Assembly (NCBI RefSeq): GCF_018717645.1
Contig: NZ_JAFLHG010000006.1
Span: 124,001-188,000, forward strand
Direction: 5' to 3'
Source of the DNA: Microbacterium flavum
Lineage (GTDB): Bacteria > Actinomycetota > Actinomycetes > Actinomycetales > Microbacteriaceae
Length of the DNA: 64,000 bases
The position numbers and the translations under genes were made by a program. The notes beneath the pieces are model-generated. The model did not search any database and had not been told where the DNA came from. It saw only the letters and a program-made list of their open reading frames with translations. Positions 25,302 through 33,776 of this stretch are shown piece after piece; position 1 is the first letter of the stretch; each line of letters starts with the position of its first letter.

Positions 25302-26821
25302 GCGCGGGCGCCCCGCCGCCGGCGCCCTCGCCCGCGAGCATGCGACCGGCGTTCCACTTCAGCGTCCCCGACAACTGGAAGAACGATCCGCAGCGGCCGA
25401 TCTTCCTGGACGGCGAGTACCACTACTACTACCTTTACAACGCGGACTACCTCGCCGGCGGCCGCGGGACGGCGTGGCGGCGGGCGACGACCCGTGACCA
25501 CGTCGCCTTCGTCGACCGCGGCGTCGCGATCGAGAAGTTCACCGACGGGAACGGCGACTGCTGGTCGGGGTCCCTCGTGGTGGACGTCGATGACACCGCT
25601 GGATACGGTCGCGGCGCCGTCATCGCTCTGGTCACGCAGGCGCGGACCGACCAGGTGCCCGAGGGCGCCCAGGCGCAGTACCTCTGGTTCTCCACCGACG
25701 GGGGCGCGTCCTTCGGCCCCGGTGGGACCGACCCGGTTCTGGCCGACCCCGACATCGCGGAGTTCCGCGACCCGAAGGTCATCTGGGACGCCGTCCGCGG
25801 GCGGTGGTTCATGGCTCTCGCCGAGGGCGACCGTCTGGGCTTCTACGTCTCGCCCGACCTGGCGGCGTGGCAGCGCGTCGGAGAGTTCGCCCGCGATGAC
25901 CTCGGGCTGCTCGAATGCCCCGACCTCTTCGAGATGACGGCTTCCGACGGGAGCTCGCACTGGGTCCTGGGAGTGAGCGCCAACGCGAAGCACCGGGGCC
26001 TGCCGGCCACCTACGCGTACTGGACGGGCGCCTTCGACGGCGCCGGGTTCGTCCCCGACGCTGCCGAGCCGCGCTGGCTGGACTGGGGGTTCGACTTCTA
26101 CGGTGCGGTGACCTATCCCCACCACACGCCCACGGGCGACGAGGATGCCACGGTGCGCCACGCGATCGGATGGGCGAACTTCTGGGACTACCCGCACAAC
26201 ACCCCCACGCTGCTGACCGACGGCTACAACGGCGACGACATGATCGTCCGCGATCTGCGGCTCGTGCCTGACGCGGGCGGGTACTGCCTCGCGAGCGCAC
26301 CCACTTCGGCGCTCCGCGACTACACGACGCGTGAGCACCGTCTCGGCGACCAGGAGGTCGACGGTCACGTCGACCTCCCCCTCCACCTCGCGGCATACGA
26401 TCTCGAATGCGTCATCGAGTGGAGCGTCGACGCCCTCACTCCGACGAGCGAGGTCGGTGTCGACGTCTGCCGCGCGGAGGGCGGAACCCGCTTCGTCGGC
26501 GTCGGCCTCGACGTGGGCGCGGCGCAGGTCTTCCTCGACCGCACGATGACGATCAACCCCACCCGGGGTCGCACCCGCGCGCCGCTGGACACTTCCCGCG
26601 GGCGGGTGTCCTTCCGGATGCTCGTCGACCGGACCAGCGTCGAGGTGTTCGTCGATGACGGCCGCAGCGTGCAGTCGCACCGCGTCTTCCCGCTCCCCTC
26701 CGATGACGGCATCCGCCTGTACGCGCGCGGAGGATCCGCCACCTTCCGCGATCTGATGATCCGCGAACTGTTGGTTCCTGAATCGTCGGTCCCCGCGCAC
26801 GAGAGCGAGGAGGCCCGCTGA
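25298..26821 (+). CDS. GH32-family glycosidase with divergent nucleophile motif
   Basis: The 507-residue protein is GH32-like but not a close copy of its neighbour. It reads NWKNDPQRPIFLDGEYHYYY in place of the usual NDPNG, with Asp30 as nucleophile, EFRDPK with Asp158, and LECPDLF with Glu206 as acid/base. All three catalytic carboxylates are present. The Asn to Gln change after NDP, and the YYY stretch, resemble levan-type enzymes more than invertases, but this is only an impression. There is no signal peptide. It should act on a different linkage or chain length than its neighbour. Confidence 0.85.
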   Translation: MSAGAPPPAPSPASMRPAFHFSVPDNWKNDPQRPIFLDGEYHYYYLYNADYLAGGRGTAWRRATTRDHVAFVDRGVAIEKFTDGNGDCWSGSLVVDVDDTAGYGRGAVIALVTQARTDQVPEGAQAQYLWFSTDGGASFGPGGTDPVLADPDIAEFRDPKVIWDAVRGRWFMALAEGDRLGFYVSPDLAAWQRVGEFARDDLGLLECPDLFEMTASDGSSHWVLGVSANAKHRGLPATYAYWTGAFDGAGFVPDAAEPRWLDWGFDFYGAVTYPHHTPTGDEDATVRHAIGWANFWDYPHNTPTLLTDGYNGDDMIVRDLRLVPDAGGYCLASAPTSALRDYTTREHRLGDQEVDGHVDLPLHLAAYDLECVIEWSVDALTPTSEVGVDVCRAEGGTRFVGVGLDVGAAQVFLDRTMTINPTRGRTRAPLDTSRGRVSFRMLVDRTSVEVFVDDGRSVQSHRVFPLPSDDGIRLYARGGSATFRDLMIRELLVPESSVPAHESEEAR

Positions 26822-27738
26822 TGGGCGGCGGCGTCCTCGTCATCGGTGAGAGCCTCATCGACATCGTCACGGGCACCGACGGGCGGACGGCGGAAGTGGT
26901 CGGCGGATCGCCCGCCAACGTCGCGCTCGGGCTCGCCCGTCAGCGCATCCCCGTGCGGCTGCTCACCGCGCTCGCGCGCGACGAGCGCGGTGAGCGGATC
27001 GGCGCACACTTGGAGGGGGAGGGCGTCGACATCGATCCGGCCTCGTGGTCGGCTCCGGCGACGTCGACGGCGCATGCTCGCATCGGCGCGGACGGCTCGG
27101 CCGCATACGACTTCGACATCGCGTGGACGCTGGAGCGGCCGGTCGCGCTCGGCGATGCCACCCACGTGCACGTCGGCTCGATCGGCGCGTTCGTCGAGCC
27201 GGGAGCGACGGCCGTGGAAGCGGCCCTGCGCGAGCGTCGGCCCGGAACCGTGGTCACGTTCGACCCGAACATCCGACCGGCGCTCGTCCCCGCGCACGCG
27301 CAGACGCGGGCGCGTTTCGAGCGACTGGTGTCGATGTCGAACCTCGTGAAGCTCAGCGACGAGGATGCCGAGTGGCTCTACCCCGCCCTCACGCCGAGGC
27401 AGGTGTGCACCCACCTCGTCGAGCTCGGCGCAGGTGTGGCGGCCCTCACGGCGGGTGGCTCGGGGGCGATCCTGCAGTCGTCCCGCGCCGTGGTCGACGT
27501 GGGTGCGCCGCGGGTGGCCGTCCGCGACACGGTCGGTGCGGGCGACACGTTCATGGCAGCACTGATCCGGCGCGTGATCTCCTCTCCGGAGCTGCTCGAC
27601 GCGGCGACGGAGGCCGACCTTCTCGCTGCCGGGTCGTACGCCGCCACTGCCGCGGCGATCACCGTGCAGCGGGCCGGGGCGGACCTGCCGACCCTCGATG
27701 AGATCCTCGAGGCGGCGGCGGCGCCCCTGGCATCCTGA
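26821..27738 (+). CDS. PfkB-family fructokinase
   Basis: The 305-residue protein has both PfkB signatures: the N-terminal VGGSPANVALGLARQ near residue 27 and DTVGAGDTFMAAL near 237, with Asp242 as catalytic base. It should phosphorylate the fructose released by the GH32 enzymes, feeding glycolysis. Its start shares one base with the previous stop (TGATG), making it the last gene of the fructan transcript. The exact sugar could differ, since PfkB members also act on other ketoses and ribose. Confidence 0.9.
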   Translation: MGGGVLVIGESLIDIVTGTDGRTAEVVGGSPANVALGLARQRIPVRLLTALARDERGERIGAHLEGEGVDIDPASWSAPATSTAHARIGADGSAAYDFDIAWTLERPVALGDATHVHVGSIGAFVEPGATAVEAALRERRPGTVVTFDPNIRPALVPAHAQTRARFERLVSMSNLVKLSDEDAEWLYPALTPRQVCTHLVELGAGVAALTAGGSGAILQSSRAVVDVGAPRVAVRDTVGAGDTFMAALIRRVISSPELLDAATEADLLAAGSYAATAAAITVQRAGADLPTLDEILEAAAAPLAS

Positions 27739-27801
27739 CCACCGGACGGGGAGGATGGAGGCAGGCGGCGCCGGGCGCTGCGATCGAGACGGAGGACCCC
27801 G

Positions 27802-27969
27802 ATGTACGGAGAGAAGCCCCACCACAAGGACGAGGAGAAGCTCCTCGACCTCGCCGAGGAGCAGGCCGACGAGGCGGAGGATGCCACCGAGATCGACGAC
27901 TCCTCGACCGACCCGAACAAGAGCCTCGAGCAGGACGAGGAGCCGACGACCGGCACCGGCCTGGCCTGA
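27802..27969 (+). CDS. Very acidic 55-residue protein
   Basis: ATG 27802 after GGAGGACCCC opens a 55-codon frame, beginning MYGEKPHHKDEEKLLDL and ending GTGLA. It is rich in Asp and Glu and has no cysteine, signal peptide or membrane segment. The strong ribosome binding site and actinobacterial codon use support translation. I recognise no family. Confidence 0.6.
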   Translation: MYGEKPHHKDEEKLLDLAEEQADEAEDATEIDDSSTDPNKSLEQDEEPTTGTGLA

Positions 27970-28009
27970 CGGACGGTGAGAGGCGGTCGGTCGGCAATTC
28001 GGCGGTCGG

Positions 28010-28258
28010 TCAGCCGTTCGGCGGTTGATAGCCCTGCGGGGGCTGATAGCCCTGCGGGGGCATCGGCGGGTGGTACTGCGACGGCGGGAAAGCTTGGCCC
28101 GTCTCCTGCATCGCGAGCTTGATCCCGTTCTTCACCGCGGTGCGCATCAGGAGGTACTGGATCCAGATGCCGAGGGCGATGAGCGCGAGGTAGATCGCGA
28201 TCATCAGGACGATGAAGCCGATGCCGAAGCCGGCCGCGGGGCCGTAGTCAGGGTTCAT
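28010..28258 (-). CDS. Small membrane protein with QGYQPP repeats
   Basis: The 82-residue protein has one long hydrophobic segment (residues about 10-38, GFGIGFIVLMIAIYLALIALGI) that may span the membrane once or as a hairpin. A short basic stretch and a proline-rich tail with two QGYQPP units follow. Such tails occur in many actinobacterial membrane proteins of unknown role. It is divergent from dcd with 49 bases between. Confidence 0.65.
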   Translation of the reverse strand: MNPDYGPAAGFGIGFIVLMIAIYLALIALGIWIQYLLMRTAVKNGIKLAMQETGQAFPPSQYHPPMPPQGYQPPQGYQPPNG

Positions 28259-28307
28259 GGTCGCAACCTAGCGCGGCCGCTCGGCCGAGCGCCGGTAGGC
28301 TGGCGGC

Positions 28308-28913
28308 GTGCTGCTGAGCGACCGCGACATCCGAGCCGAGATCTCCTCCGGACGGGTGGGTCTCGACCCCTGGGACCCGCAGATGGTCCAGCCCTCGAGC
28401 GTCGACGTGCGGCTCGACCGGTACTTCCGGCTGTTCGACAACCACAAGTACCCGTTCATCGACCCCGCCGAGGATCAGCCCGACCTCACGCACCTCATCG
28501 AGGTGCGGCCCGACGAGGCGTTCATCCTGCACCCGGGCGAGTTCGTCCTCGGGTCGACGTTCGAGCAGGTGACTCTCCCGGATGACGTCGCCGCGCGCCT
28601 CGAGGGCAAGTCCTCGCTCGGCCGGCTGGGTCTGCTGACGCACTCGACCGCAGGGTTCATCGACCCGGGCTTCTCGGGCCACGTGACCCTCGAGCTCTCC
28701 AACGTCGCCACCCTGCCGATCAAGCTGTGGCCGGGGATGAAGATCGGGCAGCTCTGCTTCTTCCGGCTCTCCTCGGCGGCGGAGAACCCCTACGGCACGG
28801 GGCCGTATCTCAACCGCTACCACGGGCAGCGGGGGCCGACGGCATCCCGATCGTCCCAGAACTTCCACCGCACCGATGTCGGGTCGACGGATGCCGGGGC
28901 CCGCGGAGACTGA
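28308..28913 (+). CDS. dcd: dCTP deaminase, probably bifunctional with dUTPase activity
   Basis: A GTG start gives 201 residues, a usual length. Family marks are [11 protein letters not shown] at the N-terminus, [26 protein letters not shown], the catalytic region [17 protein letters not shown] with the conserved Glu, and [15 protein letters not shown]. It converts dCTP to dUTP and, in actinobacteria, typically on to dUMP, supplying thymidylate synthesis. The next gene starts inside its 3' end, so the two are translationally linked. Confidence 0.93.
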   Translation: MLLSDRDIRAEISSGRVGLDPWDPQMVQPSSVDVRLDRYFRLFDNHKYPFIDPAEDQPDLTHLIEVRPDEAFILHPGEFVLGSTFEQVTLPDDVAARLEGKSSLGRLGLLTHSTAGFIDPGFSGHVTLELSNVATLPIKLWPGMKIGQLCFFRLSSAAENPYGTGPYLNRYHGQRGPTASRSSQNFHRTDVGSTDAGARGD

Positions 28914-29748
28914 CCCGCCGCCCCACGTCGCGTTCGTCGATGGGCTGCCGGTGCGTCTGTCGAGGCCGTACGATCTGTCGTTCCTCGGGCGGTGGGGCCG
29001 CGTCTTCCGCGTGTTCGACGATCAGGATTCGGGCAATCTCTGCGCCGGAGTGGAGCGCGGTGCGGATCGCGTGTTCGTGAAGTTCGCCGGCGCGCCGACC
29101 GTGAGGTCTGCGGTCGATCCGGAGCATGCGGTCACCGCCCTGCGCAGCGCGCAGCAGGTGTACGAGGAGCTGCGCGGCCCGAATGTGATCGTGCTGCGAG
29201 AGGCCGTCGAATGCGGCGGCGGGTTCGCGCTCGTGTTCGACTGGGTGGACGCCGATCCCCTCGGGCGCCAGTACGGGGAGGCGACCCGCGTGCGCGCTCT
29301 GCCGGTCGCCGTCCGATCTGCGGCGGTGCAGAGCATCCTCGACGTGCACGTGCGTGCCGCCGCGCGCGGATGGGTCGCGGTCGACCTGTACGACGGGTCG
29401 GTCCTCGTCGACCCGTCGACAGGGGCGGCGACCCTCTGCGACCTCGACTTCTACCGACGGGGTCCCTCCGTCAACGACCGGGGGCGGATGTGGGGGTCCG
29501 CACGCTTCATGTCACCGGAGGAATACGAGCGCGGCGCGCGCATCGACGAGGTCACCACGGTGTTCGCCCTCGGCGCGCTGACGCATTCCTTCCTCGGTGA
29601 CGATGCGGAGAAGGACCGCGGGTCGTGGGCGGGCACCCCTGCGCAGTTCGCCGTGGCCGCCCGGGCGCTGGAGCCGGATCGGTCGCGTCGGTGGCCCTCG
29701 GTGGCAGCCCTCGCCGACGGCTGGCGAGAGGCGTCCGCCCGCGTCTGA
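28891..29748 (+). CDS. Serine/threonine protein kinase-like protein, reduced
   Basis: The protein has a kinase-like fold with a Lys in VFVKFAGAP, a catalytic-loop-like [14 protein letters not shown] and a metal-loop-like [10 protein letters not shown], followed by [10 protein letters not shown], close to the APE region of Hanks-type kinases. The usual HRD becomes AVD and the usual Asn after the catalytic Asp is a Ser, so activity may be altered. ATG 28891 lies inside dcd; 28876 and 28939 are alternative starts and none has a clear Shine-Dalgarno. There is no membrane segment. Substrate unknown. Confidence 0.6.
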   Translation: MPGPAETDPPPHVAFVDGLPVRLSRPYDLSFLGRWGRVFRVFDDQDSGNLCAGVERGADRVFVKFAGAPTVRSAVDPEHAVTALRSAQQVYEELRGPNVIVLREAVECGGGFALVFDWVDADPLGRQYGEATRVRALPVAVRSAAVQSILDVHVRAAARGWVAVDLYDGSVLVDPSTGAATLCDLDFYRRGPSVNDRGRMWGSARFMSPEEYERGARIDEVTTVFALGALTHSFLGDDAEKDRGSWAGTPAQFAVAARALEPDRSRRWPSVAALADGWREASARV

Positions 29749-29893
29749 TGCGGCCGCCCGGCGTTGGTGGCGTCCCGTCGCTTCACCTGGCGCGGACGCC
29801 GGTGATCACCTGCCTCACCCCCGCCGACACGCCAGCTGGGCGGGGCGGAGTCCACAGAGCGAACCTCCGCGGCCCCTCGGCTACTGTCGGGGG

Positions 29894-30478
29894 GTGGACA
29901 CGGAGGCTTGGGATCGGATCGCATCGACCACCGAGCGCACGCTGCGGCAATGGTCGCCGACCGATCCGGATCACGCGCGTCTGCGCGACGATGCGGTGGA
30001 GCGGCTGACCGGTCTCGGTGGTGACTTCGTGCGGAAGGGCGGCGCTCCGGAGCACATCACGGCGAGCTGCTTCGTGCTGTCGGGCGATCGTCGGTCGATC
30101 CTGCTGGCCCTGCACAAGAAGGCCGGCCGGTGGCTCCAGCTCGGCGGTCACCTCGAGGCGGGCGACGCCGACCCCGCGGCGGCGGCCCTCCGCGAGGCCC
30201 GAGAAGAGGGCGGCCTGCCGGGAGTGCGCCTGCTCTCGGCGCGGCCGGTCGACATCGACGCGCACCGGCTCATCGGCTCCTTCGGCGCGTGCCGCACCCA
30301 CTGGGATCTCGGCTTCCTCGGCGTCGCGTCACAGGCGGAGCCCGTGGTCGTCAGCGATGAGAGCGACGAGGTCGCCTGGTGGCCCCTCGCCGAGCTCCCG
30401 CAGACCCAGCCGCACCTCGCGGCGCGGGTCGCGACGGCTGTCCGAGGCATCCCCGCCCGAGGCGGCCCCACTCGCTGA
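29894..30478 (+). CDS. Nudix hydrolase
   Basis: GTG 29894 gives 194 residues; the open frame continues upstream but would overlap the kinase-like gene. The Nudix box is clear at about residues 84-108: GGHLEAGDADPAAAALREAR followed by EEGG, with Asp where the family often has Glu after the glycine. Enzymes of this type hydrolyse a nucleoside diphosphate linked to another group. The N-terminal helical region (about 1-45) matches Nudix proteins of the ADP-ribose/8-oxo type only loosely, so the substrate is open. Confidence 0.85.
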   Translation: MDTEAWDRIASTTERTLRQWSPTDPDHARLRDDAVERLTGLGGDFVRKGGAPEHITASCFVLSGDRRSILLALHKKAGRWLQLGGHLEAGDADPAAAALREAREEGGLPGVRLLSARPVDIDAHRLIGSFGACRTHWDLGFLGVASQAEPVVVSDESDEVAWWPLAELPQTQPHLAARVATAVRGIPARGGPTR

Positions 30479-30523
30479 CGGCGAACCGGAGCGATCCGGA
30501 GCGGGTCGCGCCGGCCCGGGGGG

Positions 30524-31510
30524 TCAGTGCGCGGTCGTGACCCCGACGAGGTCGTGCACGAGCACGGCTGCGACCCGCGCGCCCTGCCCCGCGGCGACGA
30601 TGAGCTGCTGCGCACCGGATGCCGCGTCGCCCGCGGAGTACAGCCCCGCGGCCGAGGTGCGACCCGAGCGGTCGGTGACGAGGTGGCCGTCGGCATCGCG
30701 ATCGACGTCGATGCCGGTCAGGAAGTCGAGCGCGGGCTCCCAGTCGGGGCGCACGAACCCGCCGTCGACCTCGACGCGATCGCCGCCGTCCAGGACGACG
30801 GCACGGATCGCGCCGCGCTCTCCCGCGAGATCGGCGATCGGCCGACGCTCGACCGCGATGCCGCGGGCGGCGAGCTCGGCCTCGTCGGCGGCGTCCACGA
30901 CGGGCGCGGCATTCGTGAACACCGTGAGGTGCTCGCTCCACCGCGCGATCAGGCGCGCACGCTCGGCGAGATCGGGGGTCTCGCCGATGAGCGCGAGGCG
31001 CTGCCCCTGCAGCTCCCACGCATCGCAGGCGGCGCAGCTGAACAGCGACATCCCGTAGAACGAGCGGATGCCGGGGACGTCGGGAAGGGTCTCGTGCAGA
31101 CCCGTCGCGACGATCACGGTTCGTGTGCGCACGAGAGGGGTGGTCTTGGCGGAGCGCCCGGCCAGGAAGATCTCGAAGCGTATGCCGTCAGCGGCATCCG
31201 TGGCCCGCACCTCGGTGACGGTCGTTCGGTCGAGGACGCGGACGTCGGGGTACCCCGCCAGCTCGAGATGCGCGAGCTTGCGCAGCTCGATCGGGGGGAT
31301 GCCGTCGCGCGTGAGGAACCCGTGCGAGCGGAGGGTCGCCGCGTTACGGGGGCGGCCCGCGTCCACGACGATGACCGACGCCCGGGCGCGTCCGAGGTTG
31401 AGCGCCGCGGAAAGGCCCGCCGGACCGCCGCCGATCACCACGACGTCCACGAGCGGCGCGGGCGCCGGAGCGCCGCCCGGCGCGCGGGCGTCGCCGCGGA
31501 CGGCGGTCAC
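30524..31510 (-). CDS. Thioredoxin-reductase-like flavoprotein
   Basis: A GTG at 31508-31510 overlaps the stop of the fprA-like gene as GTGA and gives 328 residues. It has an FAD-binding VVIGGGPAGLSAALNLG, a redox motif SCAACDAW with Cys159 and Cys162, and a C-terminal FAD loop GLYSAGDAASGAQQL. The NADPH domain reads LALIGETPDLAER in place of GGGxSA. It is the last gene of the sulfur locus, so it probably passes electrons to a small redox protein or thiol tied to sulfite or APS reduction. Confidence 0.85.
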   Translation of the reverse strand: MTAVRGDARAPGGAPAPAPLVDVVVIGGGPAGLSAALNLGRARASVIVVDAGRPRNAATLRSHGFLTRDGIPPIELRKLAHLELAGYPDVRVLDRTTVTEVRATDAADGIRFEIFLAGRSAKTTPLVRTRTVIVATGLHETLPDVPGIRSFYGMSLFSCAACDAWELQGQRLALIGETPDLAERARLIARWSEHLTVFTNAAPVVDAADEAELAARGIAVERRPIADLAGERGAIRAVVLDGGDRVEVDGGFVRPDWEPALDFLTGIDVDRDADGHLVTDRSGRTSAAGLYSAGDAASGAQQLIVAAGQGARVAAVLVHDLVGVTTAH

Positions 31511-32943
31511 GACCCGATCAGCGCGCCCGCGCGCGACACCTCGACCTGCTCGTCGCGCGGCACGACCTTCACCCGCTCGCGCGCGTGGACGTGCCCCGCG
31601 CCGAGCGCGCGCTCGTGCGCGTCGAGCGCCAGCCAGCCCGACCACGTCGTGTACGGCACCTCGCGAGCGGCGAGGACCTCCAGCACATCGCCCGTCTCGA
31701 CCGGCGCGGTCAGCGCGCCCGCCTGCGCGTCGGCGACGAGGTGGGCGATCGTCTCCATGGCATCCGACTTCGTGTGCCCGATGAGCCCCACCGGGCCGCG
31801 CTTGATCCACCCGGTCGCGTACAGACCGGGCGCGGGCGCATCGCCCGCGAGGACCCGGCCCTCGGCGTTCGGGATCACGCCGCGGCGCTCGTCGAACGGC
31901 ACCCCCACGACCGGGGTGCCGTAGTACCCGACCGCGCGGTACACGGCCTGCACGGGGATGTCACGGAGCTCGCCCGTGCCGCGCACCGCACCGTCCTCCG
32001 ACTGCGCCGTGCGCTCGAACCGGACGGCCTCCACCCGCTCGTCGCCGAGAACCGCGACGGGCGCGTGAAAGAAGTGCAGATGCAGGCGCCGCGCGCGCTC
32101 GCCGTGGGTGCGGGACGCCTCCGCGTCGCGTGTGCGCCATGCGTCGAAGGTGCGGCGGATGACCTTCAGCTGGTTGGTGCCGGGGGCTCCGGCGGCGACC
32201 GCGGCATCCAGCGCGGCGAAGTCCTCCTCGGCCAGCACGATGTCGACCCCGGGCACCTCGCCGAGCTCACGCAGCTCGATCGGCGTGAACTTCACGTCCA
32301 GCGGGCCGCGGCGACCGAACACGTGCACGTCGGTGACGGCGGATGACTCGAGCCCTGCGAGCACCGTGTCGGCGACCTCGGTCGAGCGGAGGTCCTCGGG
32401 GTGCTTCGCCAGGATGCGGGCGATGTCGAGCGCGACGTTGCCGTTGCCGATCACCGCGATCTCGCGCGCGTCGAGCGGCCATTCCCGCGGCACGTCGGGG
32501 TGCCCGTCGAACCAGGCGACGAAGTCGGCCGCGCCGTACGAGCCGGCGAGGTCGATGCCGGGGATCTCGAGCGCCGCGTCGCGGATCGCGCCGGTCGCGA
32601 GGATCACGGCGTCGTAGCGCTCCTGCAGCTCGTCGAGCGCGATGTCGCGCCCCACCTCGACGTTGCCGATGAAGCGGATCGAGCCCGCGTCGAGCATCTC
32701 GTGCAGCGAGTTCACGATGCCCTTGATGCGGGGGTGGTCGGGCGCGACCCCGTAGCGGATGAGGCCGTACGGAGCGGGAAGCGACTCGAAGAGGTCGATC
32801 GCGACGGTGCCGCCGAGGCTCTCGACGGCGCTCTGCAGGATGTTGCCCGCGTAGATGCCGGCGGGCCCGGCGCCGATGATGGCGACGCGGAGTCCGTCGA
32901 CCCGCTCAGGGGTCGGGGCGGACTCGTGGATCGTGGAGGTCAT
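31507..32943 (-). CDS. Ferredoxin/flavodoxin-NADP+ reductase, FprA (adrenodoxin-reductase) type
   Basis: The 478-residue protein carries an FAD-binding motif, VAIIGAGPAGIYAGNILQSA, and the NADPH-binding IAVIGNGNVALDIARIL, with YGLIRYGVAPDHPRIK and GWIKRGPVGLIGHTKSDA typical of the FprA group. It should transfer electrons from NADPH to a ferredoxin. The sulfite reductase in this locus is of the ferredoxin type, which explains its place. Its start overlaps the stop of the methyltransferase gene by four bases. Confidence 0.92.
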   Translation of the reverse strand: MTSTIHESAPTPERVDGLRVAIIGAGPAGIYAGNILQSAVESLGGTVAIDLFESLPAPYGLIRYGVAPDHPRIKGIVNSLHEMLDAGSIRFIGNVEVGRDIALDELQERYDAVILATGAIRDAALEIPGIDLAGSYGAADFVAWFDGHPDVPREWPLDAREIAVIGNGNVALDIARILAKHPEDLRSTEVADTVLAGLESSAVTDVHVFGRRGPLDVKFTPIELRELGEVPGVDIVLAEEDFAALDAAVAAGAPGTNQLKVIRRTFDAWRTRDAEASRTHGERARRLHLHFFHAPVAVLGDERVEAVRFERTAQSEDGAVRGTGELRDIPVQAVYRAVGYYGTPVVGVPFDERRGVIPNAEGRVLAGDAPAPGLYATGWIKRGPVGLIGHTKSDAMETIAHLVADAQAGALTAPVETGDVLEVLAAREVPYTTWSGWLALDAHERALGAGHVHARERVKVVPRDEQVEVSRAGALIGS

Positions 32944-33776
32944 GCGGGGGCCTTTCGAAGGAGGGGGTCGGCCGGCTGGAGGGGGCTGACGGACTGAGCG
33001 GCGGTGAGGCTGTCGGGAGCGTACGGGCTGAGGGCGACGACATCGCCGACGACGACGACGGCCGGCGAGCGGACGCCGCGCGCCGCCGCCTGGTGGGCGA
33101 TCGTCGCGAGCGTGCCGATGGTCACCCGCTGACCGGGGCCGTAGCCGTCCTCGACGATCGCGACGGGGCAGTCGGCGCCGCGACCGCTGCGGCCGTCGGC
33201 GCCCGCGGCGAGCACGTGCGCCGCATGGGCGAGCGTCCCGACGCCCATGAGCAGCACGACCGTGTGGTCGCGCCCCCCGCCGATGCCGGGGATCTGATCG
33301 TGCGCGGTGACGACCGTGAAGGCCGTCGCGATGCCGCGATGCGTCAGCGGGATGCCCGCCACCGCCGGCACCGACACCGCGCTCGTGACCCCGGAGACCA
33401 CCTCGACGTCGACCCCGTGGGCGCGGCAGTGGGCGAGCTCCTCGAGCCCCCGGCCGAACACGTACGGGTCGCCGCCTTTGAGGCGCACGACGTGGCGCCC
33501 CTCCCGCGCGAGCTGGACGAGGAGGGCGTTGATGGCATCCTGCGGCACGGCGTGGTGTCCGGGCGTCTTGCCGACGTCGACGACCTCCGCGCGGAGCTGC
33601 ACACCGTCGGCGGCGAGCCCGTCGAGGACGGCGCGCGCGCCGAGACGGTCGGCGACGATCACGTCGGCGCGCTCGAGCGCGCGCAGGCCGCGCAGGGTCA
33701 GCAGGCCCGGGTCTCCCGGCCCCGCTCCGACGAGGGTCACCGAGCCGAGGCCCGGCCCGGCCGCGGCGCCGGTCAT
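32940..33776 (-). CDS. Uroporphyrinogen-III C-methyltransferase (siroheme pathway)
   Basis: The 278-residue protein has the tetrapyrrole methylase signatures VTLVGAGPGDPGLLTLRGLR near the N-terminus and RLKGGDPYVFGRGLEE near residue 100, with SGVTSAVSVPAVAGIPLTHR. It makes precorrin-2 from uroporphyrinogen III using S-adenosylmethionine, the first step towards siroheme. It stands alone without the CysG oxidase/chelatase part; the CbiX-like protein upstream could supply the chelatase step. Starts and stops overlap both neighbours by four bases. Confidence 0.92.
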   Translation of the reverse strand: MTGAAAGPGLGSVTLVGAGPGDPGLLTLRGLRALERADVIVADRLGARAVLDGLAADGVQLRAEVVDVGKTPGHHAVPQDAINALLVQLAREGRHVVRLKGGDPYVFGRGLEELAHCRAHGVDVEVVSGVTSAVSVPAVAGIPLTHRGIATAFTVVTAHDQIPGIGGGRDHTVVLLMGVGTLAHAAHVLAAGADGRSGRGADCPVAIVEDGYGPGQRVTIGTLATIAHQAAARGVRSPAVVVVGDVVALSPYAPDSLTAAQSVSPLQPADPLLRKAPA

